IMG/VR virus record: IMGVR_UViG_3300042691_020527
Coordinates: 1-27,470 of that record
DNA from: a virus
DNA length: 27,470 nucleotides
Strand: one strand, 5' to 3'
Each line of letters begins with the position of its first letter. Position 1 is the stretch's first letter. Below are positions 5,047-10,828 of the stretch, piece by piece. A program made the translations under genes and the position numbers. The notes beneath the pieces are model-generated. The model saw only the letters and a program-made list of their open reading frames with translations, was not told the DNA's origin and made no database searches.

Positions 5047-5288
5047 TCTCGTTCGCTCATAAACGACAGGTCTTCCGCCGTGATCCCGGAGATGTCACCG
5101 AAAGCTGACTCTCGGATGGCCTGAAGCTGCATGTAGTACTTGTCAGCCTTGAGCGCAATCTTGAGCTGAATATCAGCCTCAATTTCACGTTCCTTTTTCA
5201 AAATTTGAATTTCGGATTTCAATCTTGAAATCTCCTGCTCAGCCTGAAGCAGGAGCATCTCGGCAGCGATAGCGTTCTCTGGTGTCAT
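5043..5288 (-). CDS. Coiled-coil protein with an embedded repeat, 81 aa
   Basis: A strongly heptad-patterned helix covers about residues 8-60 (AEMLLLQAEQEISRLKSEIQ and onward), followed by a short acidic tail. Residues 19-31 are encoded by repeat copy C (5196-5233) and lie within the coiled coil. It overlaps both neighbours by four bases (ATGA type), so it is translationally coupled. The leader TTAAACAAAA has no Shine-Dalgarno sequence. No family is recognised; it may be a partner of the adjacent HTH protein. Confidence 0.7.
   Translation of the reverse strand: MTPENAIAAEMLLLQAEQEISRLKSEIQILKKEREIEADIQLKIALKADKYYMQLQAIRESAFGDISGITAEDLSFMSERE
5196..5233. repeat. AAATTTG-type repeat, copy C (inside a coiled-coil gene)
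   Basis: The stretch AAAATTTGAATTTCGGATTT and its continuation are related to the ends of copies A and B; copy A also ends in GAAATTCGGAT. It is translated in frame within the gene 5043-5288. It is shorter and more diverged than the other copies, so chance A+T-rich similarity cannot be excluded. Confidence 0.55.
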
Positions 5289-5584
5289 TTTTGTTTAATA
5301 TACTCTATTCCTGCCGCGTCGAGAAGCGCATACAGCCGCTTGGCTTCTACCTTCCACGTCACCCGCTTGGGTGGCACCGTCATGCCGGCGAGCGCCTTCA
5401 GCTTATCCAGCGTACCAACGCCGATACCCTGCACGCGCCCCGGTGTGGTGAACGACCAGCGCAGGTCTTGCATGTTGCTGATGTTCATTAGCTCGATATA
5501 CCGTGCCATCTTAAAGTCGAGGGGCGCAATGCCGCTACGAGTCTCAACCTGACGTATCCAAAGTTGCCTGCGGGTAAGGTTCAT
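5285..5584 (-). CDS. Small protein with a helix-hairpin-helix-like motif, 99 aa
   Basis: The start is set at the ATG at 5582-5584 because AAAGGAGG lies seven bases upstream. The protein is basic, with MNLTRRQLWIRQVETRSG at the N-terminus. Residues 53-67 (GIGVGTLDKLKALAG) fit a helix-hairpin-helix DNA-binding motif. A C-terminal helix follows (AKRLYALLDAAGIEYIK). It overlaps the preceding stop (TAATG) and the following start, so it is tightly coupled. Non-specific DNA binding is the likely activity; a role in replication or packaging is inference. Confidence 0.75.
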   Translation of the reverse strand: MNLTRRQLWIRQVETRSGIAPLDFKMARYIELMNISNMQDLRWSFTTPGRVQGIGVGTLDKLKALAGMTVPPKRVTWKVEAKRLYALLDAAGIEYIKQK

Positions 5585-5790
5585 TATTGAGCCTCCTTTC
5601 GCAGTCGTTGCGTAAATTTGCAAATGTCGTGGTAGTACGAAACATACTCTTCCATTGCATAGATTTTGTAGTATTCATTCCACCCCTCGATAAGACTGGC
5701 GGCCTTTAGCAATAATGGTTGCATTTGCTCGATCTTCTCCTTTGCCTTTGCAAGCTCGCTCGCCACATCTTCGACTAACATGCCACTCAC
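5584..5790 (-). CDS. Small helical protein, 68 aa, GTG start
   Basis: GTG at 5788-5790 is chosen because GGAGGTGCAGAA precedes it at ideal spacing and because it overlaps the upstream stop as GTGA. An ATG three codons later would be 16 bases from the GGAGG. The protein is mostly helix (EDVASELAKAKEKIEQMQPL) with an aromatic, tyrosine-rich C-terminal half (WNEYYKIYAMEEYVSYYHDI). No family is recognised. Confidence 0.7.
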   Translation of the reverse strand: MSGMLVEDVASELAKAKEKIEQMQPLLLKAASLIEGWNEYYKIYAMEEYVSYYHDICKFTQRLRKEAQ

Positions 5791-6131
5791 TTCTGCACCT
5801 CCATTTCGGTGCGCTCACCAGATTGGTCCCATTTGTCTAGCGTCCGCAGAAACGCCTCTGCGCGTTGGCGAGCCGTTGCATGAATATGCTCAAAACATCC
5901 AAAATGCTTTGAGTCAGTAACATTTAACAGCTCTAGTCTAAACCCGTTCCGGCAATCTTCATCCAGAATTGATTCCGCTTGATGCATTGCGTTGAGGTCG
6001 GTGCAGTAGTCTGGAATCCGAATGTACCCGCGCGTTGGGCTTTTCAGCCCATAGCACCCATCCGTTGTGTTTTGGATTTCAGTCCATCCGCACACCTCGG
6101 CAATCGCCGCGTTGATTTGTTTGTCGGTCAT
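5787..6131 (-). CDS. Phage ABA-sandwich domain protein, 114 aa
   Basis: The start is the ATG at 6129-6131, preceded by AAGGAGG and overlapping the upstream stop as ATGA. The pattern MTDKQINAAIAEVCGW, then a short variable piece, IPDYCTDLNAMHQAE, then a C-terminal RAEAFLRTLDKW helix is typical of the small phage ABA-sandwich family (Phage_ABA_S). That family is common in accessory regions of phages and has no established function. A longer upstream reading is rejected because of the clear ribosome binding site. Confidence 0.8.
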   Translation of the reverse strand: MTDKQINAAIAEVCGWTEIQNTTDGCYGLKSPTRGYIRIPDYCTDLNAMHQAESILDEDCRNGFRLELLNVTDSKHFGCFEHIHATARQRAEAFLRTLDKWDQSGERTEMEVQK

Positions 6132-6382
6132 CTCCCCTCCTTCAGGTTCATCCTGTAGCACTCACTAAGCACCAGATCGGCGTCGAGCAGGATCGTGCGG
6201 TCGTTCGGGAATGCACTGTCGTTGTCATTTGTACGCAGCACCCGGTGCTTGAGTGACTCGATGACCTCAGCGGCTTGCAAGCAGAAGTGTTTGTACTGCC
6301 TGAGCTGGTTGCGAAGCTGAGTGATAGTCTCAACCTGCTTGTTGTGCGCCTCTTGATACTGTCTTAATTGTACTTCTTCCAT
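6128..6382 (-). CDS. Small coiled-coil phage protein, 84 aa
   Basis: The N-terminal 35 residues form a Gln-rich amphipathic helix (QVETITQLRNQLRQYKHF), followed by another helix (CLQAAEVIESLKHRV) and a short globular end. This layout is common among small accessory proteins of lytic phages. The gene ends by overlapping the next start as ATGA and its own start overlaps the end of the 6364-6618 gene by 19 nt. No Shine-Dalgarno sequence is visible (AAATCAAAATACAAA before the ATG). Function unknown. Confidence 0.7.
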   Translation of the reverse strand: MEEVQLRQYQEAHNKQVETITQLRNQLRQYKHFCLQAAEVIESLKHRVLRTNDNDSAFPNDRTILLDADLVLSECYRMNLKEGR

Positions 6383-6618
6383 TTTGTATTTTGATTTACG
6401 TTCATCCGGCGTAGTGCCGTCCTTTCTTCGTACCCGATGCTAATCAGCGCATCAACCATTTCCTCAGTCGGAGGCCACATTTCTTTGCGGAAAGTGCAGG
6501 GATGTGCACAGAGCCACAGGTCAAGCTCAGGCCAACGGTTCGGCACCGTCTTGTCGCCGAAGTAGTCCCACCACACGATCTGCGCCACAAATACCTGTAG
6601 CTTCACCGGAAGTTCCAT
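6364..6618 (-). CDS. Tryptophan-rich small protein, 84 aa
   Basis: The start is set at the ATG at 6616-6618 (MELPVKLQVFVAQIVWWDYF), with GGAGATTGCGGATC upstream. A start at 6705 would extend the N-terminus with a very arginine-rich stretch that looks like a shadow of the neighbouring frame. The protein has seven tryptophans and a conserved-looking middle (VPNRWPELDLWLCAHPCTFR), with no membrane segment. It overlaps the 6527-6778 gene by 92 nt in another frame, far more than the usual 4-25 nt here. Family unknown. Confidence 0.6.
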   Translation of the reverse strand: MELPVKLQVFVAQIVWWDYFGDKTVPNRWPELDLWLCAHPCTFRKEMWPPTEEMVDALISIGYEERTALRRMNVNQNTKWKKYN

Positions 6619-6778
6619 GATCCGCAATCTCCACTCCCGTGGATCGACCCTCCGCAACCTGGCGACCCAGCCGTTCGATTGTCTTTGCCTGTTTCTGATT
6701 CTCATCTGTTAGTCGTTTGTTTTCTGTTGTTAGTACATGGATCTTCTCCATGAGTGTGTCGATTAATTGTGCGCTCAT
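6527..6778 (-). CDS. Coiled-coil protein overlapping the next gene, 83 aa
   Basis: The N-terminal 40 residues are a leucine-zipper-like coiled coil (LMEKIHVLTTENKRLTDENQ). The remaining 40 residues are Gly-rich and read over the start region of the 6364-6618 gene, so they may be only the tail left by a shared sequence. The start overlaps the upstream stop as ATGA, which supports real translation. No Shine-Dalgarno sequence is seen. Family unknown. Confidence 0.55.
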   Translation of the reverse strand: MSAQLIDTLMEKIHVLTTENKRLTDENQKQAKTIERLGRQVAEGRSTGVEIADHGTSGEATGICGADRVVGLLRRQDGAEPLA

Positions 6779-6960
6779 TCCCGGTCGAGTGCGTAACCGA
6801 TTGCAAAAGCTAAGATGCTCAGCAGTGCAATGATCAGTTGTAGTTTCGGTGGATTCTTCATCTTCTCGGCTTCACATTCGTCGCAAAACCAGTCTCCAAA
6901 GAAGTCTCGTACCAATTGCGCCCCGCAGTCTTTGCAGACTCGTTTCACCGGCCCTTCCAT
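6775..6960 (-). CDS. Zinc-ribbon membrane-anchored small protein, 61 aa
   Basis: The start is set at the ATG at 6958-6960 (MEGPVKRVCKDCGAQLVRDF); the upstream in-frame stretch overlaps another gene. Residues 9-29 hold CxxC...CxxC (C9, C12, C26, C29), a compact zinc ribbon. Residues 41-57 (QLIIALLSILAFAIGYA) are one transmembrane helix. The topology suggests a cytoplasmic zinc domain tethered to the inner membrane. It overlaps the upstream gene by 16 nt. Role unknown. Confidence 0.65.
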   Translation of the reverse strand: MEGPVKRVCKDCGAQLVRDFFGDWFCDECEAEKMKNPPKLQLIIALLSILAFAIGYALDRE

Positions 6961-7160
6961 TCCTCCATCGCTGAGGCTGCAAACAGTGCGCTTGCCCAGA
7001 ACAGAATGAGCAGCACGATGGCTTCCCACAGCTCTTCGGCAAACCAAGCGATAGCGAGACCGTCAAAGACGGCCAGAGTGGCAAAGCCCCACAGGTAGGG
7101 TACGGCTTTGTTGGAGTTGTCAGGTTCAATTTTCATGTAACTTTGGTAGTGTTTATTCAT
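6945..7160 (-). CDS. Small two-helix membrane protein, 71 aa
   Basis: Two hydrophobic helices at about residues 20-40 and 46-64 (LWEAIVLLILFWASALFAAS) are joined by a short acidic turn (AEELWE). The start at 7158-7160 overlaps the helicase C-part stop by 8 nt; an ATG eight codons later (MKIEPDNSNK) is an equally possible start. No Shine-Dalgarno sequence is obvious. It neighbours a second small membrane protein (6775-6960), so the pair may act together at the membrane. Family unknown. Confidence 0.6.
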   Translation of the reverse strand: MNKHYQSYMKIEPDNSNKAVPYLWGFATLAVFDGLAIAWFAEELWEAIVLLILFWASALFAASAMEEWKGR

Positions 7161-7737
7161 TGTGGAAGGTTGCAGTTTTGCCATGGAATCGCAGATTTGC
7201 ACTGACGCCACACGGCCCGTTGCGTTGGATGGGGATGCTAATCTCGCGGAACTCCGCCTCATCGGAGAGCTTCACAACCATCACGGCTGTAGCGTCTTGT
7301 CCGATTGCGCGGCTTTCGCGAGCCTTGCCCTGCTCATTTAGTTGCGTAATTGAGATGACTAAGCAACCTAATTCGATGCCGAGCAGTCGCAAACTACGGC
7401 TGACCTCAGCCACCTCACGCTCACGGCTGCTGTCCTTGCCTAGGTCGCACCTGACCAACTGGATATAGTCTACAAACAGCACACCAAGGCCATCCGGGGA
7501 CTTAGCCATAGCCCGTGCCGTGGCGCAGATGTTGGCGATATCGTACAGGTCGTCGCGCACAACCAAACGGCTGCTATTGAGCTTCTGGATGGCACTGTGG
7601 ACGCCCCTGATGTCACGCTCCAGCTTGGCTCCTTCAGCGAGGGTGCGTAGGCTGACGCTGCCTAGCCGGGCGACGAGCCGGTCGATGATCTGATTCGCTG
7701 GCATCTCAAGCGAGATGACGAGGATTCCTTTGTTCAT
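7153..7737 (-). CDS. dnaB: C-terminal part of a split DnaB-type replicative helicase, 194 aa
   Basis: The protein begins directly at the H1a region (ILVISLEM, residues 5-12). It then contains Walker B (VLFVDYIQLV, 86-95), the H3 segment (ELGCLVISITQLNEQGK, 122-138), the H4 segment (RESRAIGQDATAVMVV, 140-155) and the arginine-finger region (QRNGPCG, 171-177). The N-terminal domain and Walker A are absent; these lie in the separate gene 10115-10828. The two products together (237 + 194 aa) equal one normal DnaB in length and motif order. The start is fixed: a TAA immediately precedes the ATG in frame. It overlaps the methyltransferase frame by 32 nt. Alone it could not bind ATP normally, so it must act with the N-part, or be inactive. 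Confidence 0.85.
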   Translation of the reverse strand: MNKGILVISLEMPANQIIDRLVARLGSVSLRTLAEGAKLERDIRGVHSAIQKLNSSRLVVRDDLYDIANICATARAMAKSPDGLGVLFVDYIQLVRCDLGKDSSREREVAEVSRSLRLLGIELGCLVISITQLNEQGKARESRAIGQDATAVMVVKLSDEAEFREISIPIQRNGPCGVSANLRFHGKTATFHNE

Positions 7738-8497
7738 TTAGTAGTGTGGTAAACGCTAAAGCTGCTGTGACTGGGACGACTCCGTTTCCGAGGAGGCGCA
7801 TCCTGTCCACCCAATTGGCACCCCCGTCAGCCATTCGCACCAGGATGGGTTCAGTCGTCCCGTCTGACCAGTCCGTTCTTGGGCGACCGCATCCAGATAA
7901 AACTTGCTGACTCGATAAATGTGACTCTTGCTGCCAAGCGGACCACATCCTTTGTACTCGCTCGCTCTGATCGTCGGCCAAGATAAACACTCGTTTGCGC
8001 TGGTGAACAGCACCGCATTCAGCCGCGCTAAATATGCCCCACGACACTTTGTAACCCATTTCTTCCAGATCGCTAATGACGCTGGAGAGTCCCAACGAGA
8101 TGTGTCCTTCGACGTTCTCGAAGAAGCAGACTCTGGGTCGCATGGCAGCAATTCCATCTGCGATCCAAGGCCACAAGTGTCTTGGGTCGTCCTTACCGGC
8201 TCGCTTGCCTGCTGCACTGAATGGCTGGCAGGGATAACCACCAGTAAGGATGTCCACTCGGTCTCGAAAACTTTCCCAAGGGAAGGTTTTAAGATCCGTC
8301 CAAACAGGTGCTGCGTCCATGAGTCCCGCTTCCATTTTTGCAACCAAGTTCGCAATGGCGAAGGCTTCGATCTCACAAAGAGCGACTGAGCGCAAAGCTG
8401 GGAGGACTCGTTTAAGTCCAAGTTCAATGCCTCCGTAGCCTGCACAGAGGCCAACGTGTGTAATTGTTTTGGCAGTATCCACATTAGCGTGTTCCAT
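7706..8497 (-). CDS. dcm: DNA (cytosine-5)-methyltransferase, 263 aa
   Basis: It transfers a methyl group from S-adenosylmethionine to C5 of cytosine. Visible motifs are I (GLCAGYGGIELGL, 17-29), IV with catalytic C90 (GGYPCQPFSAAGK), VI (ENVEGH, 127-132), VIII (QRKRVFI, 166-172) and X (RLLGNGVVPVTAA, 234-246). It is short for the family, with only about 65 residues for target recognition. The start is the ATG at 8495-8497, overlapping the upstream stop by 14 nt. No restriction enzyme gene is adjacent, so it is an orphan enzyme, probably protecting phage DNA or altering regulation. The 3' part is also open and protein-like in the +1 frame (7756-7989). The gene ends inside the helicase C-part. 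Confidence 0.93.
   Translation of the reverse strand: MEHANVDTAKTITHVGLCAGYGGIELGLKRVLPALRSVALCEIEAFAIANLVAKMEAGLMDAAPVWTDLKTFPWESFRDRVDILTGGYPCQPFSAAGKRAGKDDPRHLWPWIADGIAAMRPRVCFFENVEGHISLGLSSVISDLEEMGYKVSWGIFSAAECGAVHQRKRVFILADDQSERVQRMWSAWQQESHLSSQQVLSGCGRPRTDWSDGTTEPILVRMADGGANWVDRMRLLGNGVVPVTAALAFTTLLNEQRNPRHLA
7756..7989 (-). other. Overprinted alternative C-terminus in the methyltransferase gene (+1 frame)
   Basis: In the +1 frame relative to the methyltransferase, 77 codons ending at TAG (7756-7758) read SWPTIRASEYKGCGPLGSKS, then RLNPSWCEWLTGVPIGWTG, then SSETESS. This strongly resembles the C-terminus typical of many phage cytosine methyltransferases and small companions (WPTP..A..YKG, LNPxWVEWLMGxPxGWT, SETxSS). 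The frame is open back to 8484. It could be translated by a +1 frameshift after motif VIII, from an internal start, or be a relic. Its stop lies 18 nt before the helicase C-part start, so there is no overlap with that gene. The family assignment is from memory. Confidence 0.5.
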
Positions 8498-8726
8498 TAC
8501 CAGGCCGTGCCGAAGTGTGCGAGTGCTGGCCAGTGTACGGCTCAAGCACATACTTCACCTCGATAAGATCCGTCGATTGATTCTCCGGCAGTAGCATGAG
8601 TGCCTCCATCTTGGAGCCGAGTGCGTCTTTCGGGCCAACACAGATGATGTCCTGCGTGCGCTTGGGGCGGGGCAGCTCCACGTCTTGCAGGACGTTTGTA
8701 CGGCGGATGAGTACCCAGTCGCTCAT
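8484..8726 (-). CDS. Unknown small protein, 80 aa
   Basis: The start is the ATG at 8724-8726, preceded by GGGAGGACTAAC, one of the better Shine-Dalgarno sequences in the window. The N-terminus (MSDWVLIRRTNVLQDVELPR) is beta-type and a short hydrophobic helix follows (KMEALMLLPEN). The C-terminus (TGQHSHTSARPGNGTR) is polar and overlaps the methyltransferase start. It sits in the block that separates the two helicase genes. No family is recognised and no endonuclease motif (LAGLIDADG, GIY-YIG, HNH) is visible. Confidence 0.65.
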   Translation of the reverse strand: MSDWVLIRRTNVLQDVELPRPKRTQDIICVGPKDALGSKMEALMLLPENQSTDLIEVKYVLEPYTGQHSHTSARPGNGTR

Positions 8727-8727
8727 G

Positions 8728-9036
8728 TTAGTCCTCCCATCTGTTGTATGAGTTTTTCTTTTGTTCTGCGTCGCGCAAACGAAAGAAGGCGGCACTCTCA
8801 AACCAGTTCAGCAAAAACAATCCGATTCCAGAAACTCTACGTTTCTTGTGTCTTGCTGCATGTGAAAGCAACCACTTATCTGCCTTCAGCATCTCTTTGT
8901 AAACAGTCTCTTCTCCGTATCTGTTGATGGCAAGATCAAGAATGTCTTTTGGGCAGCGAGTGCATCCATCAGTCATTAAAAACTCCATCCCGTAAATCTG
9001 ATCTCGCAATGTTGCGTCACTTAGTTCGTTGCTCAT
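8728..9036 (-). CDS. Phage protein with a W-A-x-RRK-GM-RFL-NW-type C-terminal motif, 102 aa
   Basis: The start is the ATG at 9034-9036 with GGGAGGAAGC upstream. The core INRYGEETVYKEMLKADKWL, then RHKKRRVSGIGLFLLNWFES matches the C-terminal domain of the 10806-11363 protein (IIYGEKTVEQELWKAHAWIE, then HRRKTARGMGRFLNGWLSRA). Such ends occur in phage replication-associated and DNA-binding proteins, from general familiarity. A CTRC pair lies at residues 25-28. It overlaps the exonuclease stop by four bases. A basic DNA- or protein-binding module is inferred. Confidence 0.7.
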   Translation of the reverse strand: MSNELSDATLRDQIYGMEFLMTDGCTRCPKDILDLAINRYGEETVYKEMLKADKWLLSHAARHKKRRVSGIGLFLLNWFESAAFFRLRDAEQKKNSYNRWED

Positions 9037-9812
9037 GCTTCCTCCCATCTACGCGGCAGCATCACGCGCATCGTTGGTGGACCAGGCCACACGTTTTGGT
9101 CGAGGCACAGCTTGTACTGCGACAGTGTCACGTCGAGCTGCTGGTTAGCAATGTCGATGAGTTCGCTCGACGCCTTCACCCACTGCGAGAGATGGGGCGC
9201 TTGCATATCGACGACGAGGAAGTAGAAGTCGATGTCCTCTTGGCCGGTGATCTGCTCAAGACCGTAGGTGTACCAAGCGGCCTGCTTGTCGTAGCCAAAC
9301 CCAAAGAACTTGTGGTCGAACTTAGACCAGTCGCTGGTCGTCTTAAGGTCAACGATAGCCGGACGACCCTTGATCTCGGTTATCATGTCCGGCCTGCCCT
9401 TGCACTGCACGCCGTCGCGCTCCCAGAACATGGACGCTTCGATCACCTTCGCTGCTGTCACCATCTCAAGGAGCGGCTCCACGGCAGCACAGGCACCCTC
9501 TACACGCGCCCCTTCATCCTCGTTGAGAATGACCTTGCCAATGTTAGCCTGGCAAAAGTTCTCCCAGATGAGCTTGCCTTCTTTCGTGCGACGGTCGCAC
9601 GCTGGAGCGATAGCGTAGTCACAGCGCCCCTCCAGCGCCAGGCTATGGACGAGTGTGCCAAGTTCCATCTCGCGGGATGGCTTCCACTCTTGGCTCTCCT
9701 TCCACTTGTAGTACGAGGGACACACAGCAAATGCGTCGAGGCTGTGTTTACTCAGGCCGTGCATCGCACGGTAAGTTGTCATTTCGAGGTTTTGTAATAG
9801 CTCTGTTTTCAT
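9033..9812 (-). CDS. RecE/RecB-like PD-(D/E)XK exonuclease, 259 aa
   Basis: The start is set at the ATG at 9810-9812 (MKTELLQNLEMTTYRAMHGL); the reading upstream is a shadow. Conserved nuclease features are GTLVH (52-56), GRPDMI (139-144), VDLKTT (154-159, with catalytic Asp and Lys) and the downstream Gln motif YDKQAAWY (174-181). This is the exodeoxyribonuclease VIII / PDDEXK nuclease layout used for 5'-3' resection before single-strand annealing. Length is normal for a free-standing phage enzyme. With the SSB-like protein and resolvase it forms a recombination set. No RecT/Beta-type annealase gene is visible in the window. Confidence 0.88.
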   Translation of the reverse strand: MKTELLQNLEMTTYRAMHGLSKHSLDAFAVCPSYYKWKESQEWKPSREMELGTLVHSLALEGRCDYAIAPACDRRTKEGKLIWENFCQANIGKVILNEDEGARVEGACAAVEPLLEMVTAAKVIEASMFWERDGVQCKGRPDMITEIKGRPAIVDLKTTSDWSKFDHKFFGFGYDKQAAWYTYGLEQITGQEDIDFYFLVVDMQAPHLSQWVKASSELIDIANQQLDVTLSQYKLCLDQNVWPGPPTMRVMLPRRWEEA

Positions 9813-9816
9813 ATTG

Positions 9817-10128
9817 TTATGGGTTGATTTCAAGCGCACCGCAGCCAACGATTCTGCCGGCTCCGTCACGGATGAGTTTTGTTGGACTAGCCAAATCTGT
9901 TCTGGCTGGCAACGCCGTTCTGACGTATGCCGGGACGATGTACAGTATCCCGTCCATAGGGTCAGGCAGGTTGGAGACTTTGCTCTCTTTGCAGCACATG
10001 ATCGGCACACCGTCAGCGTCTGCCACTTTGGACAAGTGACTATGCACTTTGACGGACTGTCCGCTTGGTTCCACGATCCCGTAGCCAGTGATGGCTATGT
10101 CGTGAGGAGTAAGGTTAATTAGTTTCAT
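9817..10128 (-). CDS. Conserved phage protein of the MKLINLTPHxI family, 103 aa
   Basis: The N-terminus MKLINLTPHDIAITGYG, the middle LPDPMDGILYIVPAYVRTAL and the C-terminus LIRDGAGRIVGCGAL fit a widespread small phage and actinobacterial family of unknown function. It is predicted all-beta and cytoplasmic. Its ATG lies inside the last codons of the helicase N-part (14-nt overlap), so it occupies the position where the helicase C-terminal half would normally follow. No catalytic motif is known. Confidence 0.8.
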   Translation of the reverse strand: MKLINLTPHDIAITGYGIVEPSGQSVKVHSHLSKVADADGVPIMCCKESKVSNLPDPMDGILYIVPAYVRTALPARTDLASPTKLIRDGAGRIVGCGALEINP

Positions 10129-10828
10129 TTATTAAGTTTGCAATTATGTTGAGTGCCAGCATGGTTTTGCCCGATTTGGTTTCACCACCGATGACGACAA
10201 AGTCTCCGTATCTGATCGGGCAGATGTTGTCGATAGCAGAGTAGCCAGTCTTTATCCGCATCGACTCGTCATCGCCTGTTTCGTAGCGGTTGAGCGCATT
10301 AAGCAGGAGTGCCTTCGTGTCCATCACTTTCGGTGGAGCAAGCTCCCGCGACAGACTCTCCACCTTCATCACGACATCGCTCAGTAGCTCAGGCGTCTGC
10401 ACGGTTGAGTCGCCAATCGCCATGAGCACCTCATGTGCGACATGTTGCAAGGTGCGCCGCTTCGCCGTGGACTTGACGATCTCGATAAGCTCGCCAATCG
10501 CGCCGGCAATAGGCATGATGGTGTATAGGTCGCTTAGTTCATGGAACTGGGTTGTTGGCAGCGTCTCCCGGCACTTCTCAAAAACCACACGAATTTCTGA
10601 CGAAGCGTTGCGGCTCTGCTGCTGTAGAATGATCTCGCATACCCGGTGACTGAGCGGATCAAAGATGTCTGCCACCTTGAAGTTCTTCTCGCTAATGTGG
10701 TGAAGGAACACCTCAGGATGGTTGAGCGCAATCGACGCTATCCCACGTTCAGCCTCGGTTGCAGTCGGCACCACCGTGTCAGGCGGCAACTCCACCGGCC
10801 TGCGCCTACCAGCTTTCTTGGGTTCCAT
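10115..10828 (-). CDS. dnaB: N-terminal part of a split DnaB-type replicative helicase, 237 aa
   Basis: Residues 20-130 match the helical DnaB N-terminal (primase-interacting) domain (TEAERGIASIALNHPEVFLH, then DIFDPLSHRVCEII). A linker and the start of the RecA-like domain follow (IKTGYSAIDNICPIRYGDFV). Walker A is GETKSGKT (215-222), and the protein stops 15 residues later, after LNIIANLINETN. Walker B and everything beyond is missing and is found in the gene 7153-7737. TAA at 10115-10117 is a clean stop overlapped by the next gene. The start overlaps the upstream gene by 23 nt; the leader TTACTGACTACAA lacks a Shine-Dalgarno sequence. Function as a helicase would require both halves to assemble. 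Confidence 0.87.
   Translation of the reverse strand: MEPKKAGRRRPVELPPDTVVPTATEAERGIASIALNHPEVFLHHISEKNFKVADIFDPLSHRVCEIILQQQSRNASSEIRVVFEKCRETLPTTQFHELSDLYTIMPIAGAIGELIEIVKSTAKRRTLQHVAHEVLMAIGDSTVQTPELLSDVVMKVESLSRELAPPKVMDTKALLLNALNRYETGDDESMRIKTGYSAIDNICPIRYGDFVVIGGETKSGKTMLALNIIANLINETN

Noticed and set aside
7990-8484. Upstream part of the +1 open frame in the methyltransferase gene
   Set aside because: Only the last 77 codons resemble a known protein end; the rest is unlike any protein and is treated as a shadow of the methyltransferase motifs I-VIII.
8949-9797. Long plus-strand open frame opposite the exonuclease gene
   Set aside because: It is the antisense image of a gene with clear nuclease motifs and has no independent support.
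7153-10828. Intein or group I intron as the cause of the split helicase
   Set aside because: No intein blocks (Cys/Ser start, His-Asn end) occur at either protein end, and no homing endonuclease motif is seen among the intervening genes. Full overlapping phage genes fill the gap.
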